From: Geitlerinema sp. PCC 7407
GTDB taxonomy: Bacteria > Cyanobacteriota > Cyanobacteriia > PCC-7407
Reading direction: 5' to 3'
DNA: 64,000 bases
NCBI RefSeq assembly: GCF_000317045.1
Contig: NC_019703.1
Location: forward strand, 3,026,501 to 3,090,500
Made by a program: the position numbers and the translations under genes. The notes below the pieces were generated by a model. It was not told the origin of the DNA, ran no database searches, and saw only the letters and a list, made by a program, of their open reading frames with translations. The stretch's first letter is position 1; every line of letters starts with the position of its first letter. Positions 19,721 through 28,357 of the stretch are shown in pieces.

Positions 19721-20102
19721 GCTTCGCAGATCCTTCGGCTTGCTGCGGCCTCAGGGTCTTGGCCAGAGCACCCCTAGAAGGCTGGGCGGCTTTTTTGTGG
19801 CCAGCAAAGACGATCAAAGAGATACTAGCTCAACTCAGCAGTTTCGCCGTCACGCCTAGGCGATAAACCGGGTCTCGAAATTTTGACTTAGCAGCCAAAT
19901 GTTGCAGACACTGTCAGAAAATGTGGGCGATCGCTTGTTTTTTGACCAGTCCGCAACGAAACATTAAAAGCCTTGAAAACTTTAGTGAATTCAGGCTTTC
20001 CAGTACCGATCCCATAGGGTACATATATAGACACCAAGCTTGAATTTGTGTAGACGCCGCTTCTCACACTAAGAACGTCGTCTAGGAATTATTGCCCACT
20101 CA
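19721..20102. other. Divergent intergenic region, no gene seen
   Basis: 382 bp, AT-richer than its surroundings near 19960-20100. It must hold promoters for the OmpA-like gene and the exported protein at 20103. TACATATATAGAC around 20020-20032 is a -10-like stretch, but no -35 match was convincing. Confidence 0.35.
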
Positions 20103-20993
20103 ATGCTCCAGCGTTTCTTGCTTTTTGGCTGGCCCACGATGCGCCTTGGTCAGCCTCTGTGGTGTGCTCTTTGTTTGAGCATTTTGGGTGCGACGGCCCT
20201 CGGGACTCCCGCTTTGGCGCAAGCGGATTCCTTGACCGAGGCGCTGGTTACACAGGGATTGGGTGAAGCAACAGAGTCACAGCCCCAACCTTCTGATGCT
20301 GCCATGATGGAATCTCCGGTACAAATTGATCCGCTCAACAGCCCGCATCCGGTTCCCTGGAACTGGGTGTTGGCCACTCAGGCTGAGGTGACCGCTTCGG
20401 GAGTCCCCAGTGTTCGCTACTACCGTAGTCAGTCACTGATGTCCCCCGATGGAGAGTACGCTGCCTACAGCCGCATTCAGATGCAGGTGCAGCCCGACGG
20501 CTTTCGGAGCCGCATCAGCAGCACGATGTTTCTGGAAAACGTCAAAACCGGTGACCTGCGGGTGATCACCGCCACGTCTCCCCTGTCAGACAATCCCTTT
20601 CTCGAAAACGAGGCGGCGGATATGCCAGGGGCGATCGCCATCTTAATTCCCGTGTCGTGGTCGCCCTCAGGCGATCGCATTTTGGCCCGCGAATTTGAGG
20701 GCATCTTCAACACTTCCGATGCCTCCGACTACGCCGTCGTCTGGGATCGCACGCGCGATCGCACCAGCACCCTGGCCCCCAGCCGCATCGAGTACTCCAA
20801 CGCCATCCTGCTCGGCTGGAGTCAGCGCAGCCCTGAGCAGGTGCTCTTTCGGGCTGGCACCCTGGGCGACCCCAACTGGCCGCTCTGGGCCGTCGACACC
20901 CGCGGGCAAACCACGCTCTCGCCCAACGACAAACCCCTGGTGCACGGGACCGTCGTCAACAACGTTTGGGCAGGCCCCCAGGCCTACCGATAA
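20103..20993 (+). CDS. Exported protein of unknown function
   Basis: 296 residues from ATG 20103; Met13 is an alternative. A signal peptide is clear: hydrophobic CALCLSILGATALG then ALA-Q, with cleavage near residue 40. The mature part has a short low-complexity linker, then a beta-rich domain with LMSPDGEYAAYSRI and PVSWSPSGDRILAREFEG, reminiscent of the SPDG repeats of TolB-type propellers. Too few repeats are seen to call a propeller. It is probably periplasmic. It is followed by a strong terminator at 21036, so it is monocistronic. Confidence 0.7.
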   Translation: MLQRFLLFGWPTMRLGQPLWCALCLSILGATALGTPALAQADSLTEALVTQGLGEATESQPQPSDAAMMESPVQIDPLNSPHPVPWNWVLATQAEVTASGVPSVRYYRSQSLMSPDGEYAAYSRIQMQVQPDGFRSRISSTMFLENVKTGDLRVITATSPLSDNPFLENEAADMPGAIAILIPVSWSPSGDRILAREFEGIFNTSDASDYAVVWDRTRDRTSTLAPSRIEYSNAILLGWSQRSPEQVLFRAGTLGDPNWPLWAVDTRGQTTLSPNDKPLVHGTVVNNVWAGPQAYR

Positions 20994-21035
20994 TTTCATT
21001 TAATTTCATTCTCTTCCCTGCCCCCAGGGCAGCAC

Positions 21036-21065
21036 AAAGGGCTAGCAGGCTTCTGCTAGCCCTTT
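21036..21065. terminator. Bidirectional intrinsic terminator
   Basis: AAAGGGCTAGCAG (21036-21048) pairs perfectly with CTGCTAGCCCTTT (21053-21065) around loop GCTT. It lies between the convergent ends of the exported protein (20993) and the DUF4335 gene (21083). Confidence 0.88.
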
Positions 21066-21082
21066 CGCGACAGGCACGGCGG

Positions 21083-22483
21083 TTAAGAGTCGGGGTAGCC
21101 ATCCCAAGGATTGACTTGTAGGACCCCTCGGGACGTAAAGACGACCTTGAACTGAGCAAGGGGCACAGGGGGCACTGTAGACGCCTCTGTGGTCGCAGTC
21201 TCAGCAGCAGTAGACGACGAGGGCGATCGCTCGACCAGACTCGGCAAGGGGATCTCCTGGCCATAATCACGGGCCGGCTGGTTCACCGCCTCATACTCGG
21301 CGATCTTGCCTTCGCTGGTGACTCCCACTCGGAACACCAAATCCTGCTCAAAGGAAGGCTCCTCGTCCCAAGCATTGTTGATTTGGTCGTAGACTGAGCC
21401 CGTCAACTCCTCGATTTGCGCAGGGTCGTCGATGGTCGGTCCATCGCTAGGGGGCGATCGAAAGCCGCGCCAGGGGCTCACCTCCAGGACACCGCTCGGA
21501 CGAAAGACCACCTTGAAAAGGGCGATCGTCTCGCGAGGGGCAACTCCCCCTTCTGGCGGGATGTACACCAAGTCCAGCAGCGGCGTTTGGTTCACCGATT
21601 CATCAGACACCAAATCCATACCGTCGTAGCCCAGCACAGCCCCATCTTCGCCCACGCTCACCTTGTAGCTCAGGGGTTCCGAAAACTCAGGCTCCTCAGA
21701 CCAGGCTTGGTCAATGGTGTCATACAGGCTTTGGCGCAAAGCATTGAGCTGATTGGGGTCCACAATTTCTCGCGCTGAGGCGATCATGGCCGCCAATTCC
21801 TCCGAGTCAGGCTGGCCTGTCTGGCCCGCCTGCGCCGCAGAGGTCTCATTCGGATTATTGCCGTTGCGCGACTGGGCCGCAGGATCGCGCGGCCGCTCCA
21901 GGTTGGGGATCGGCAGCAAGAAGACCGCCACCGCCGCCGCCGCTAGCCCCGAGATCCCAACCGCCGCCGGCAAAGCGCGCTCTTGGAGGGGACGCTCGGC
22001 CTTCGCGTGCTTGCGGGAAACGGGCTGGAGCTGACAAGACAGATCCGGCAGCGTGCGGCTGTCGGCAAAGAACTGGTCGACCGCCTCCACCAAGTCAAAC
22101 AGCTGCACCGTCGTGAGATCCATCTCCAGGGGACCAGTCCGCGCAGCGGCCGCCTCCTCACTCGACATCGCTTCTGGGTGAATCACGATGCGGTGACGAT
22201 TTTGGTCGAGGCGCTCGATCGTGACCGGAGACGCCTTGCCGCGTCGGCTTTCGGGCGCCGAGACGCTGCTAAAGAAGCTCTGGGCATAGTGGTTCACAGC
22301 ATTCACAAGCCCCTCAAAAAAGGTGCGTCCCCCGCTCAAAGGCTGCTCATGCCCCTGGATGTGGCACTCTGCATTCACCAAGACATTGATGGGAGGTCGC
22401 GGATCGAGGGCTCCTTCTGCCGGAATGTCTTCGATCCCTTCGAGAACCAGCTTGCAGTTAGGCAAACTATATTGACGCTGCAT
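21083..22483 (-). CDS. DUF4335 domain protein
   Basis: 466 residues from ATG 22483. The N-terminal about 185 residues (MQRQYSLPNCKLVLEGIED, SGGRTFFEGLVNAVNHYAQSFF, PLEMDLTTVQLFDLVEAVDQFF) match cyanobacterial DUF4335. A single TM helix follows at about 195-215. The C-terminus carries two similar about 110-residue modules with LRQSLYDTIDQAWSEEPEF and SVYDQINNAWDEEPSF, each ending in FKVVFRPSGVLEVSPW or FKVVFTSRGVLQVNPW. It starts 2 nt after the DUF3038 stop, so translation is probably coupled. Function unknown. Confidence 0.8.
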   Translation of the reverse strand: MQRQYSLPNCKLVLEGIEDIPAEGALDPRPPINVLVNAECHIQGHEQPLSGGRTFFEGLVNAVNHYAQSFFSSVSAPESRRGKASPVTIERLDQNRHRIVIHPEAMSSEEAAAARTGPLEMDLTTVQLFDLVEAVDQFFADSRTLPDLSCQLQPVSRKHAKAERPLQERALPAAVGISGLAAAAVAVFLLPIPNLERPRDPAAQSRNGNNPNETSAAQAGQTGQPDSEELAAMIASAREIVDPNQLNALRQSLYDTIDQAWSEEPEFSEPLSYKVSVGEDGAVLGYDGMDLVSDESVNQTPLLDLVYIPPEGGVAPRETIALFKVVFRPSGVLEVSPWRGFRSPPSDGPTIDDPAQIEELTGSVYDQINNAWDEEPSFEQDLVFRVGVTSEGKIAEYEAVNQPARDYGQEIPLPSLVERSPSSSTAAETATTEASTVPPVPLAQFKVVFTSRGVLQVNPWDGYPDS

Positions 22484-22485
22484 TG

Positions 22486-23115
22486 TTACTCCACTTCCCC
22501 GTCAAACAAACTGCACCAAAAGCGCTGTGTGCCGGCCGTCCCGGTACAAAACAGCAGTTGTCCCAGCAAGTTCATGGCCAATTCGTTGAGCCGCTCGGGG
22601 CTGTTGTTGTAGCTGATGACGCCAGCCCGCTTGGGGTTCATGCGGGAGCGGAAGTGGGCACGAAAGCGCTCTAGATACTCCGAGAGCCGGAAGTGATGCT
22701 CGACTGAGAGCTTTTTGTCTTGGAGCTGCTGGTGGGCCAAAAGAAGCTGCCGGATCAAGACGGTGAGGCGACGGGCGAGGTGACTCGCGATGATCACAAG
22801 GGCTTTGGCTTCGTCTTGGCTGAGGGGGCGGCGCTGGCTGTAGCGTCGGAGGGGGTTGGTGCTGCGGAGTCGCCAGAGAACAACGCGGTTTTTGATGATG
22901 GGCTGGAGGCCGAGTTCCTGCGCGACGGCTAAGATCGCTTCCGAGCCTCCCAGGTCGAGGGCTTCGATTGCCAAGAGGATGAGGTCGATGTGCAGCCGCG
23001 CCCGCCGGGGACAACCGCGATCGCCGCTCAGGTAGTTTGGCAAGCTGTCCAAGATGATAGGGGAAGACTGGGCAGGTGAACTGTTGGGTTGCATTACGCT
23101 AAGAGAAACGTCCAT
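22486..23115 (-). CDS. DUF3038 domain protein
   Basis: 209 residues from ATG 23115; Met8 is an alternative. It is helical, with ARLHIDLILLAIEALDLGGSEA, VVLWRLRSTNPLRR and EAKALVIIASHLARRLTVLIRQLL, matching the cyanobacterial DUF3038 family. No catalytic residues or membrane helices are seen. It is the first gene of a pair with DUF4335, separated by 2 nt, an arrangement I recall as conserved in cyanobacteria. Function unknown. Confidence 0.8.
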   Translation of the reverse strand: MDVSLSVMQPNSSPAQSSPIILDSLPNYLSGDRGCPRRARLHIDLILLAIEALDLGGSEAILAVAQELGLQPIIKNRVVLWRLRSTNPLRRYSQRRPLSQDEAKALVIIASHLARRLTVLIRQLLLAHQQLQDKKLSVEHHFRLSEYLERFRAHFRSRMNPKRAGVISYNNSPERLNELAMNLLGQLLFCTGTAGTQRFWCSLFDGEVE

Positions 23116-23747
23116 GTTGACTGGCTAGCCGCGCACCTTAACGAAGGGACTGTTGTAACTCATACATGACGAGGGAGCAAGGGGGAAGGGTTCCTGGCCC
23201 AAGGATCAAGAACAGAATGATCAAGAATGAATGGACTGCGTCGCTCCCTCGCCATCATGACACGGTGACTATACATTGTTGTACGACGATCGTACTGAGC
23301 CCGTAGCGCTGATTACACGGTATTTGCTCGTTTTATCTTCCTGGGGATGGAAGAAAAGTCGGTCTTTGACCGCGTTTTTGCTGGGGCAAGGCACCGCAGA
23401 GGCCGCTGCCAGAAAGACCGCTGTGGAAAGCCAACGAGTCGCTCCGCTGGATTCAGCAGCATTCTACCGAAATCGGGTTCTTTTGGGCATCGCCTCTGAG
23501 AACGAGCATTGTAGTGATTTTCTTCTGCGGCGAAAGGAACCGTTCCGCAAGATGTCTGGAAAGTTGCAAAACTTTGCTGAAATCGGAGGATTTTGCGGTT
23601 TTTTGGGGCGATCGCCCGCTGACGAGGCTGCGAGCTTGAGCCGGGAAAAGGCCGAGGAAGACTTGACGGGACTGCGCCGAGGGGTTTTGGTGGGTTTGGG
23701 CGGCGATCGCGGCTGCTCGGCGATTTTTTAGTCTTTTTGTGACCCTT
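23116..23747. other. Intergenic region, no supported gene
   Basis: 632 bp between divergent genes. A 151-codon plus frame (23276-23731) and a 186-codon minus frame (23313-23873) both cross it, but neither resembles a family, and the minus frame overlaps the methyltransferase start. GTACGA-CGA-TCGTAC at 23281-23295 is a small inverted repeat. Confidence 0.4.
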
Positions 23748-24950
23748 ATGCATCCTCCTCGTCCTGGCAATCGCGCTCTGTACCCGTTTTTGGTGGAGCG
23801 GATTGCGGCCCATCCCCAGCGCCGCATTTCCTTTGCAGACTATATGGACTGGGTGCTGTATCACCCGGAGCATGGCTACTATGCCTCGCGGCCCAATCAG
23901 TTTGGGATGCAGGGGGATTTTGTGACGTCGCCCTATTTGGCGAGCGACTTTGGGGAGCTGCTGGCGGAGCAGTGGGTCGATGTGTGGCAGAGCCTGGGCG
24001 GGGGGCCGATGACGCTGCTGGAGATGGGCGCAGGCCAGGGACTACTGGCCCGCGATAGCCTGCGCTATCTGGCCAAGCACCATCGGGCTTGTTTTGAGGC
24101 GCTGAGCTATCGCATTGTCGAAAAGTCTCCGGCCCTTCGGGCGGTCCAGCGATCGCAGCTGGCAGAGTTTGGGGCGATCGCGGGCAAGGTTGCCTGGAGC
24201 ACTTGGGAGGCGATCGCCCCGAGTTCTCTGGTGGGCTGCTGCTTCTCCAATGAGCTGGTGGACGCGTTCCCGGTTCATCAGGTGGTGGTGCAAGGGGGCC
24301 AGCTCCAGGAGGTGTATGTGACGGTGGACGAGGGCGGCGGCCTGACGGAGGTGCTGGGGGAGCTATCTACGCCGCGCTTGCAGGCATATTTTGAGCTGAA
24401 CGAGATTGATTTGCTGGCTCCGGGGTACCCCGAGGGCTACCGAACCGAGGTCAACTTGGCAGCCCTGGACTGGCTGGAGACGGTGAGCGATCGCCTCCAG
24501 CGGGGCTACGTCGTGACCATTGACTATGGCTATCCGGCCAGCCGCTACTACGCACCGGCCCGCAGCCAGGGCACCTTGCAGTGCTATTACCAGCACCAGC
24601 ACCACGGCGATCCCTATATTCACGTGGGTCAGCAGGATCTGACGGCCCACGTGAATTTCACAGCGCTCGAGCGCCAGGGCGATCGCTGCGGCCTCCAGAA
24701 CCTGGGCTTCACGCAGCAGGGGCTGTTTTTGATGGCTCTGGGCCTGGGCGATCGCCTGACGGCGCTGTCGGCGGGGGGCAGCGCGATCGCCACCGCCGAC
24801 GACATCAGCCGCATCTTCCAGCGGCGGGAGGTGCTCCACAGCCTGATGGACCCTATGGGCCTCGGCAACTTTGGCGTCCTGGTTCAGAGCAAAGGGCTCA
24901 GCGACGCCGAACAGGAGCGATCGCTCAAGGGACTCCAGCAGCCCTTTTAG
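23748..24950 (+). CDS. MidA/NDUFAF7-family SAM-dependent methyltransferase
   Basis: 400 residues from ATG 23748; GTG 23739 is possible. Motifs: ISFADYMDWVLYHPEHGYYA, GDFVTSPYLASDFGELLAEQ, SAM-binding LLEMGAGQGLLARD, CFSNELVDAFPVHQVV, VVTIDYGYPASRYYAP, and HVNFTALE. These match the mitochondrial NDUFAF7/MidA family, whose member dimethylates an Arg on the complex I NDUFS2 subunit. NDUFS2 is the homologue of NdhH, encoded at 1868 in this window, so NDH-1 is a candidate target (inference). Its stop overlaps the convergent gene by 4 nt. Confidence 0.9.
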   Translation: MHPPRPGNRALYPFLVERIAAHPQRRISFADYMDWVLYHPEHGYYASRPNQFGMQGDFVTSPYLASDFGELLAEQWVDVWQSLGGGPMTLLEMGAGQGLLARDSLRYLAKHHRACFEALSYRIVEKSPALRAVQRSQLAEFGAIAGKVAWSTWEAIAPSSLVGCCFSNELVDAFPVHQVVVQGGQLQEVYVTVDEGGGLTEVLGELSTPRLQAYFELNEIDLLAPGYPEGYRTEVNLAALDWLETVSDRLQRGYVVTIDYGYPASRYYAPARSQGTLQCYYQHQHHGDPYIHVGQQDLTAHVNFTALERQGDRCGLQNLGFTQQGLFLMALGLGDRLTALSAGGSAIATADDISRIFQRREVLHSLMDPMGLGNFGVLVQSKGLSDAEQERSLKGLQQPF

Positions 24951-26149
24951 GCGATCGGCGAGCCAGAGCGCTCCTGGGCCAAAGTCACCGTTAGCGCCTC
25001 GGCTAGGGCCGCGTATTCGGTCTCATCGTTGTAGATCTGGGCGGAAATGCGGACCCAGCGTCGGGGCGCTGTGGGCCACGGCACGATGGGCACTTCGATC
25101 TGGAACTGGTCCAGCAGAATGGCCTGGAGAGACTGCCAGTCGCCGTCGGGCAGCGCCACCGAGGCCAGGGTTCCCAGCATGTCATCTGGACAGGGAGCCG
25201 CAACGCCCAGCGTCCGGCACAAGAGGTCGCGCGCCGCGATCGCCTTGGCGTGGTTGTGCTGCATCAGCGCGGGCCACCCTCCCGGCAGCAGCGACCCCAA
25301 AAAGGCGATCGCCTCCGGCACGCACAGGTAGGGCGTCGGGTCCACCGTCCCCGGCCAGTCAAACTCCAGCCAAAACCGAGAGCGATCGCGCCGGGGCGAG
25401 TTGGCCCCGTGGCTGATCGTGAGGGGCCGCATATTTTCGTGGCGATCGGGGTGCACGTAGAGGAACGCCGACCCCTTGGGGCAGCACAGCCACTTGTGGG
25501 CGTTGCCAGTGTAGTAGGTCGGGGCGATCGCCCTCAGATCCAGCGGAATCATTCCCGGCGCGTGGGCCCCATCAATCAGCGTCTCGACCCCCGCCGCCGT
25601 CAGCTGCGGCACCAGCGTCTCCAGCGGAAAGATCAGCCCTGTCTGGCTGGTCACGTGGTCCAGCAGCGCCAGGCGGGTCCGGTCCGTCACCCGAGCCATC
25701 ACCGCCGCCACCACCGCTTCGGGCCTTGCCAGGGGAAAAGGCACCTCCGCCACCACAATGCGCGCCCCCGTCTGCTCCGCCAAAAACCGCAGCGCATTGT
25801 TGCACGCGTTGTAGCCGTGATTCGTTGTCAGCAGCTCATCGCCCGGCTGGAGGCGATCGGGGCCGCTACAGCGCGATCGCAGGACCGTATTCACCCCCGT
25901 CGTGGCGTTGGGCACAAAAGCCAAATTCTCCGGCTCCGCCCCCACAAATGCGGCCAAGGCCTGGCGCGCCTGATCCAGCAGCGGCTCTATTTCCTGGACA
26001 AAAAATCGCAGCGGCTGCGCCTCCAGGCGATCGCGCAGCTGCCGCTGCCGTTCCAAGACTGGTCTCGGGCAGGCCCCAAAAGAACCATGGTTGAGAAAAA
26101 TGACTGCCGGATCGAGGGACCAATGTTTCCCGTAGGTTGTCCTTGGCAT
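24947..26149 (-). CDS. Class V aminotransferase-fold PLP enzyme (isopenicillin-N-epimerase-like)
   Basis: 400 residues from ATG 26149. It begins WSLDPAVIFLNHGSFGACPRPVLE, the typical start of CefD-like enzymes. Further motifs: FVPNATTGVNTVLRS (phosphate cup), LLDHVTSQTGLIFPLE, LIDGAHAPGMIPLDL (PLP Asp), and the PLP lysine in YTGNAHKWLCCPKGSAF. These PLP enzymes act as epimerases, desulfurases or lyases; the substrate here is unknown. No Fe-S assembly genes are adjacent. The tRNA-Asn gene and its terminator lie just upstream. Confidence 0.85.
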   Translation of the reverse strand: MPRTTYGKHWSLDPAVIFLNHGSFGACPRPVLERQRQLRDRLEAQPLRFFVQEIEPLLDQARQALAAFVGAEPENLAFVPNATTGVNTVLRSRCSGPDRLQPGDELLTTNHGYNACNNALRFLAEQTGARIVVAEVPFPLARPEAVVAAVMARVTDRTRLALLDHVTSQTGLIFPLETLVPQLTAAGVETLIDGAHAPGMIPLDLRAIAPTYYTGNAHKWLCCPKGSAFLYVHPDRHENMRPLTISHGANSPRRDRSRFWLEFDWPGTVDPTPYLCVPEAIAFLGSLLPGGWPALMQHNHAKAIAARDLLCRTLGVAAPCPDDMLGTLASVALPDGDWQSLQAILLDQFQIEVPIVPWPTAPRRWVRISAQIYNDETEYAALAEALTVTLAQERSGSPIA

Positions 26150-26161
26150 CCCAGATCCCCA

Positions 26162-26204
26162 AAAACACTGCGGGGATGAGCATAACTCACCCCCGCAGTG
26201 TTTT
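26162..26204 (-). terminator. Intrinsic terminator after tRNA-Asn
   Basis: AAAACACTGCGGGG (26162-26175) and CCCCGCAGTGTTTT (26191-26204) form a 14-bp stem, extended by TGAG/CTCA after one mismatch. On the minus strand it ends in a T-tract, 12 nt downstream of the tRNA. Confidence 0.85.
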
Positions 26205-26216
26205 GCTATTTTTCAA

Positions 26217-26288
26217 CTCCCCAGGTAGGACTCGAACCTACGACCAATCGGTTAACAGCCGACCGCTCTACCACTGAGCTACTGAGGA
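26217..26288 (-). tRNA. tRNA-Asn (GTT)
   Basis: 72 nt on the minus strand, beginning TCCTCAGTAGCTCAGTGGTA. The acceptor stem TCCTCAG pairs with CTGGGGA (one G-U), followed by discriminator G. The anticodon loop in GGCTGTTAACC reads GTT. The T arm has GGTTCGAGTCC. CCA is not encoded. Confidence 0.97.
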
Positions 26289-26416
26289 CCGCTCGCGTGC
26301 CTTTTTATATTACAGAACAGTTAGAAAATTTTGCAACCCCTTTGGAAAACTTTTTTTTAAGTTTTTCCAGACCGGGGCGATCGCCCGTTTCGAAGGCTGC
26401 GATCGCCGCCCACCGC

Positions 26417-26986
26417 CTAGACCGAAGGCGGCGGCACAATGCCCATCCGGAGCGCAGCCAGGCGCTGCTGAGCCACCGGGTCCAGGGAGCTGGCCAAAAA
26501 TCGCCCCGAGGATTTCTTGCGAGTGTTTGCTCGCTGCTTGCGGCGGACTCGCCGGGTCACCGACTCCACCTCTAGGGCAAGCTGCTGGGAGGACATCCAC
26601 TCCGCCCCATAGCCCACAACCGTCAGCTGCTGGGCTCGGTCAGAGGTCGCCACGATCAGGCGCTGACTGTACTTGCGCAGATCTTGGCGAAACAAAGCAC
26701 AGACCTTTTCGATGTAGGTATCTGCGGTTTGGTTAAAGTCGGTGTAATAAATGCTGAGGTGGTCGGTAACCGATTCCCGGCGGCTGCTGCTGTCTTGGTA
26801 GTAGGCGTCAAAGACAACTTCTGTGGCGTATCCCTGAAAGGCGCTGTAGTTGGTCAGGGTCTCAACCAGCTGCCAGCGGGCGGTTTCTAGACCCTCACAG
26901 TCGCGCGCTTGCTTCAGCTCCGACCAGGCTCCTATGACGTTGTATCCGTCGACCAATAGAAATGCCTGGGGTTCGGAGCGTGCCAT
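26417..26986 (-). CDS. NYN-domain (YacP/Rae1-type) putative ribonuclease
   Basis: 189 residues from ATG 26986. The start FLLVDGYNVIGAWSEL carries the first conserved Asp of the NYN/PIN-like fold. Further acidic positions appear in VVFDAYYQ, QTADTYIEKV and IVATSDRAQQ, giving the usual metal-binding set. In Bacillus the family member Rae1 cleaves mRNA in the ribosomal A site; activity here is inferred. The C-terminus is Arg/Lys-rich (VTRRVRRKQRANTRKKS), suggesting RNA contact. It is a single gene between tRNA-Asn and the ABC ATPase. Confidence 0.85.
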   Translation of the reverse strand: MARSEPQAFLLVDGYNVIGAWSELKQARDCEGLETARWQLVETLTNYSAFQGYATEVVFDAYYQDSSSRRESVTDHLSIYYTDFNQTADTYIEKVCALFRQDLRKYSQRLIVATSDRAQQLTVVGYGAEWMSSQQLALEVESVTRRVRRKQRANTRKKSSGRFLASSLDPVAQQRLAALRMGIVPPPSV

Positions 26987-27049
26987 GGCTTAAGGGGGGG
27001 AATGTAAAGAAAACTTATGCATGTCTCATATATTAATACGATCTCTAGC

Positions 27050-27084
27050 AAGGCTTTATTCTCTTTTAAGGAAAATAAAGCCTT
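27050..27084. terminator. Inverted repeat, possible terminator
   Basis: AAGGCTTTATT (27050-27060) and AATAAAGCCTT (27074-27084) form an 11-bp stem with a 13-nt loop. Five T follow on the plus strand, but only two on the minus strand, which is the direction of the ABC ATPase gene ending at 27150. Its role is therefore unclear. Confidence 0.45.
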
Positions 27085-27149
27085 TTTCACACGGCCAAGG
27101 CCCTCTCAAAAACTTCGGAGATCTTGTCTTTCGGGTGCAGCCCCTTTCG

Positions 27150-27836
27150 CTAGAAAGACTGGATTAGGCGCTGACGGAGGCGATCGGGGTTGCCCTGATC
27201 GACGACTCGGCCCTGCTCGAGCAGAAACGCGCCGTCGCAGTAGTTGAGTTCTTCGAGGCGGTGGGTCACCCAGAGAGCCGTGAGCCCCCGCTCTTTGACC
27301 AGGCGCTGGAGCTGCTTGACCAGGTCAATCTGGCTGTCGGGGTCCAAAAGAGCCGTGGGCTCGTCGAGCAGCAGCACATCGCAATGACGGGCGATCGCCC
27401 CTGCAATGGCAACGCGCTGCTTTTGGCCGCCGCTGAGGGCATAGATCGGCCGCCGAATAAAGTCCAAAAGATTGACGGCGGCCAGGGCGTAGGTGACGCG
27501 CTGCTGGACCTCAGGGGGAGACAGCTTTTCGGACACAAGGCCAAAGGCTACGTCCGCGCCGACGGTGGGCATGACGAGCTGGTGGTCCGGATTCTGGAAA
27601 ACAAAGCCCACGGGGGGGTGCAGCTCGATGGTGCCAGACTGGGGCTGCAAGAGCCCCGCCAGGGTGCGCAGGAGCGTCGACTTGCCGCTGCCGTTGGTCC
27701 CGAGGAGCATCCAGAACTGTCCTCGGGGCACGGCAAGGGAGCAGTCCCGCAAGACCTCTGCCCCCGAAGGCCATCGGAAGCAGAGGTCGCGCACTGCGAT
27801 CGCAGGGGCGCCTGGATCGGAAGGGGCAAAACTCAT
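27150..27836 (-). CDS. ABC transporter ATP-binding protein, energy-coupling-factor type
   Basis: 228 residues from ATG 27836. It has all ABC motifs: Walker A LLGTNGSGKSTLL, Q-loop VFQNPDHQLVMPTVGADVAFG, signature YALSGGQKQRVAIAGA, Walker B DVLLLDEPTALLDPDS, and H-loop WVTHRLEEL. The NPDHQ and DVAFG pattern is typical of EcfA/CbiO subunits that power vitamin or metal uptake. No T or S component is adjacent. Its ATG overlaps the stop of UPF0367 by 4 nt (ATGA), so the two are translationally coupled. The substrate is unknown. Confidence 0.9.
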   Translation of the reverse strand: MSFAPSDPGAPAIAVRDLCFRWPSGAEVLRDCSLAVPRGQFWMLLGTNGSGKSTLLRTLAGLLQPQSGTIELHPPVGFVFQNPDHQLVMPTVGADVAFGLVSEKLSPPEVQQRVTYALAAVNLLDFIRRPIYALSGGQKQRVAIAGAIARHCDVLLLDEPTALLDPDSQIDLVKQLQRLVKERGLTALWVTHRLEELNYCDGAFLLEQGRVVDQGNPDRLRQRLIQSF

Positions 27837-28099
27837 TCAGCGATCGCAAAGAAGCCTGCTGGACGACCCGAGGCAGAGCTGCCGGACTTTTCGGTGAGCT
27901 GCACCGCAGAAATCTCGCTGGTTACGATCGCCAGCCGCTTGTCGGTTTGGTGCTCACAGGTGAGCTCTAGGAGTTTGGGCTGACCCGACTGGATGGCGTC
28001 CAGCACGTGCTGGTAGAGCTGGTGAGCGTCTTCTTGGCTTTTGCGCTGAACGGACAGGGGGAGGGGGGTGTACTTAACAGCAATATCAATGATGAACAT
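27833..28099 (-). CDS. UPF0367-family small protein
   Basis: 88 residues from ATG 28099. YTPLPLSVQRKSQEDAHQLY, LLELTCEHQTDKRLAIVTSEI and the C-terminus GFFAIAE match UPF0367, a family of small proteins of unknown function in cyanobacteria. No membrane segment or signal peptide. It is coupled to the downstream ABC ATPase by an ATGA overlap, which hints at a shared role, but I know of no experimental link. Confidence 0.82.
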   Translation of the reverse strand: MFIIDIAVKYTPLPLSVQRKSQEDAHQLYQHVLDAIQSGQPKLLELTCEHQTDKRLAIVTSEISAVQLTEKSGSSASGRPAGFFAIAE

Positions 28100-28357
28100 G
28101 GGCCAATAACGCTCGATACGTGGACATTCAACACTATGCCTAGTATCTCAAAATCTTGGGGGAGCGGGGGCAAAAGCCTCAGGGGCGATCGCCCAGGGCC
28201 AAGCTTGAGGCCCAAGGCCCCCTGATCGGCACTGGAGAGCATCTTCGAGAGGCGATCGCTCGCCAAACCTATCGAAAGCTCAAGAAATTTTGTTCCAGAG
28301 CGGGCCCTTGCGACTATCCTATGAGCCAAGTCTGTCTAAATGGATCGAGGGGTTATG

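Noticed and set aside
23276-23731. 151-codon plus-strand open frame in the gap before the methyltransferase
   Set aside because: No ribosome-binding site, no recognisable motif, and residues look like translated intergenic DNA.
25250-26179. 309-codon plus-strand frame antisense to the class V aminotransferase-fold gene
   Set aside because: Arg/His-rich shadow; the minus-strand gene has all PLP motifs.
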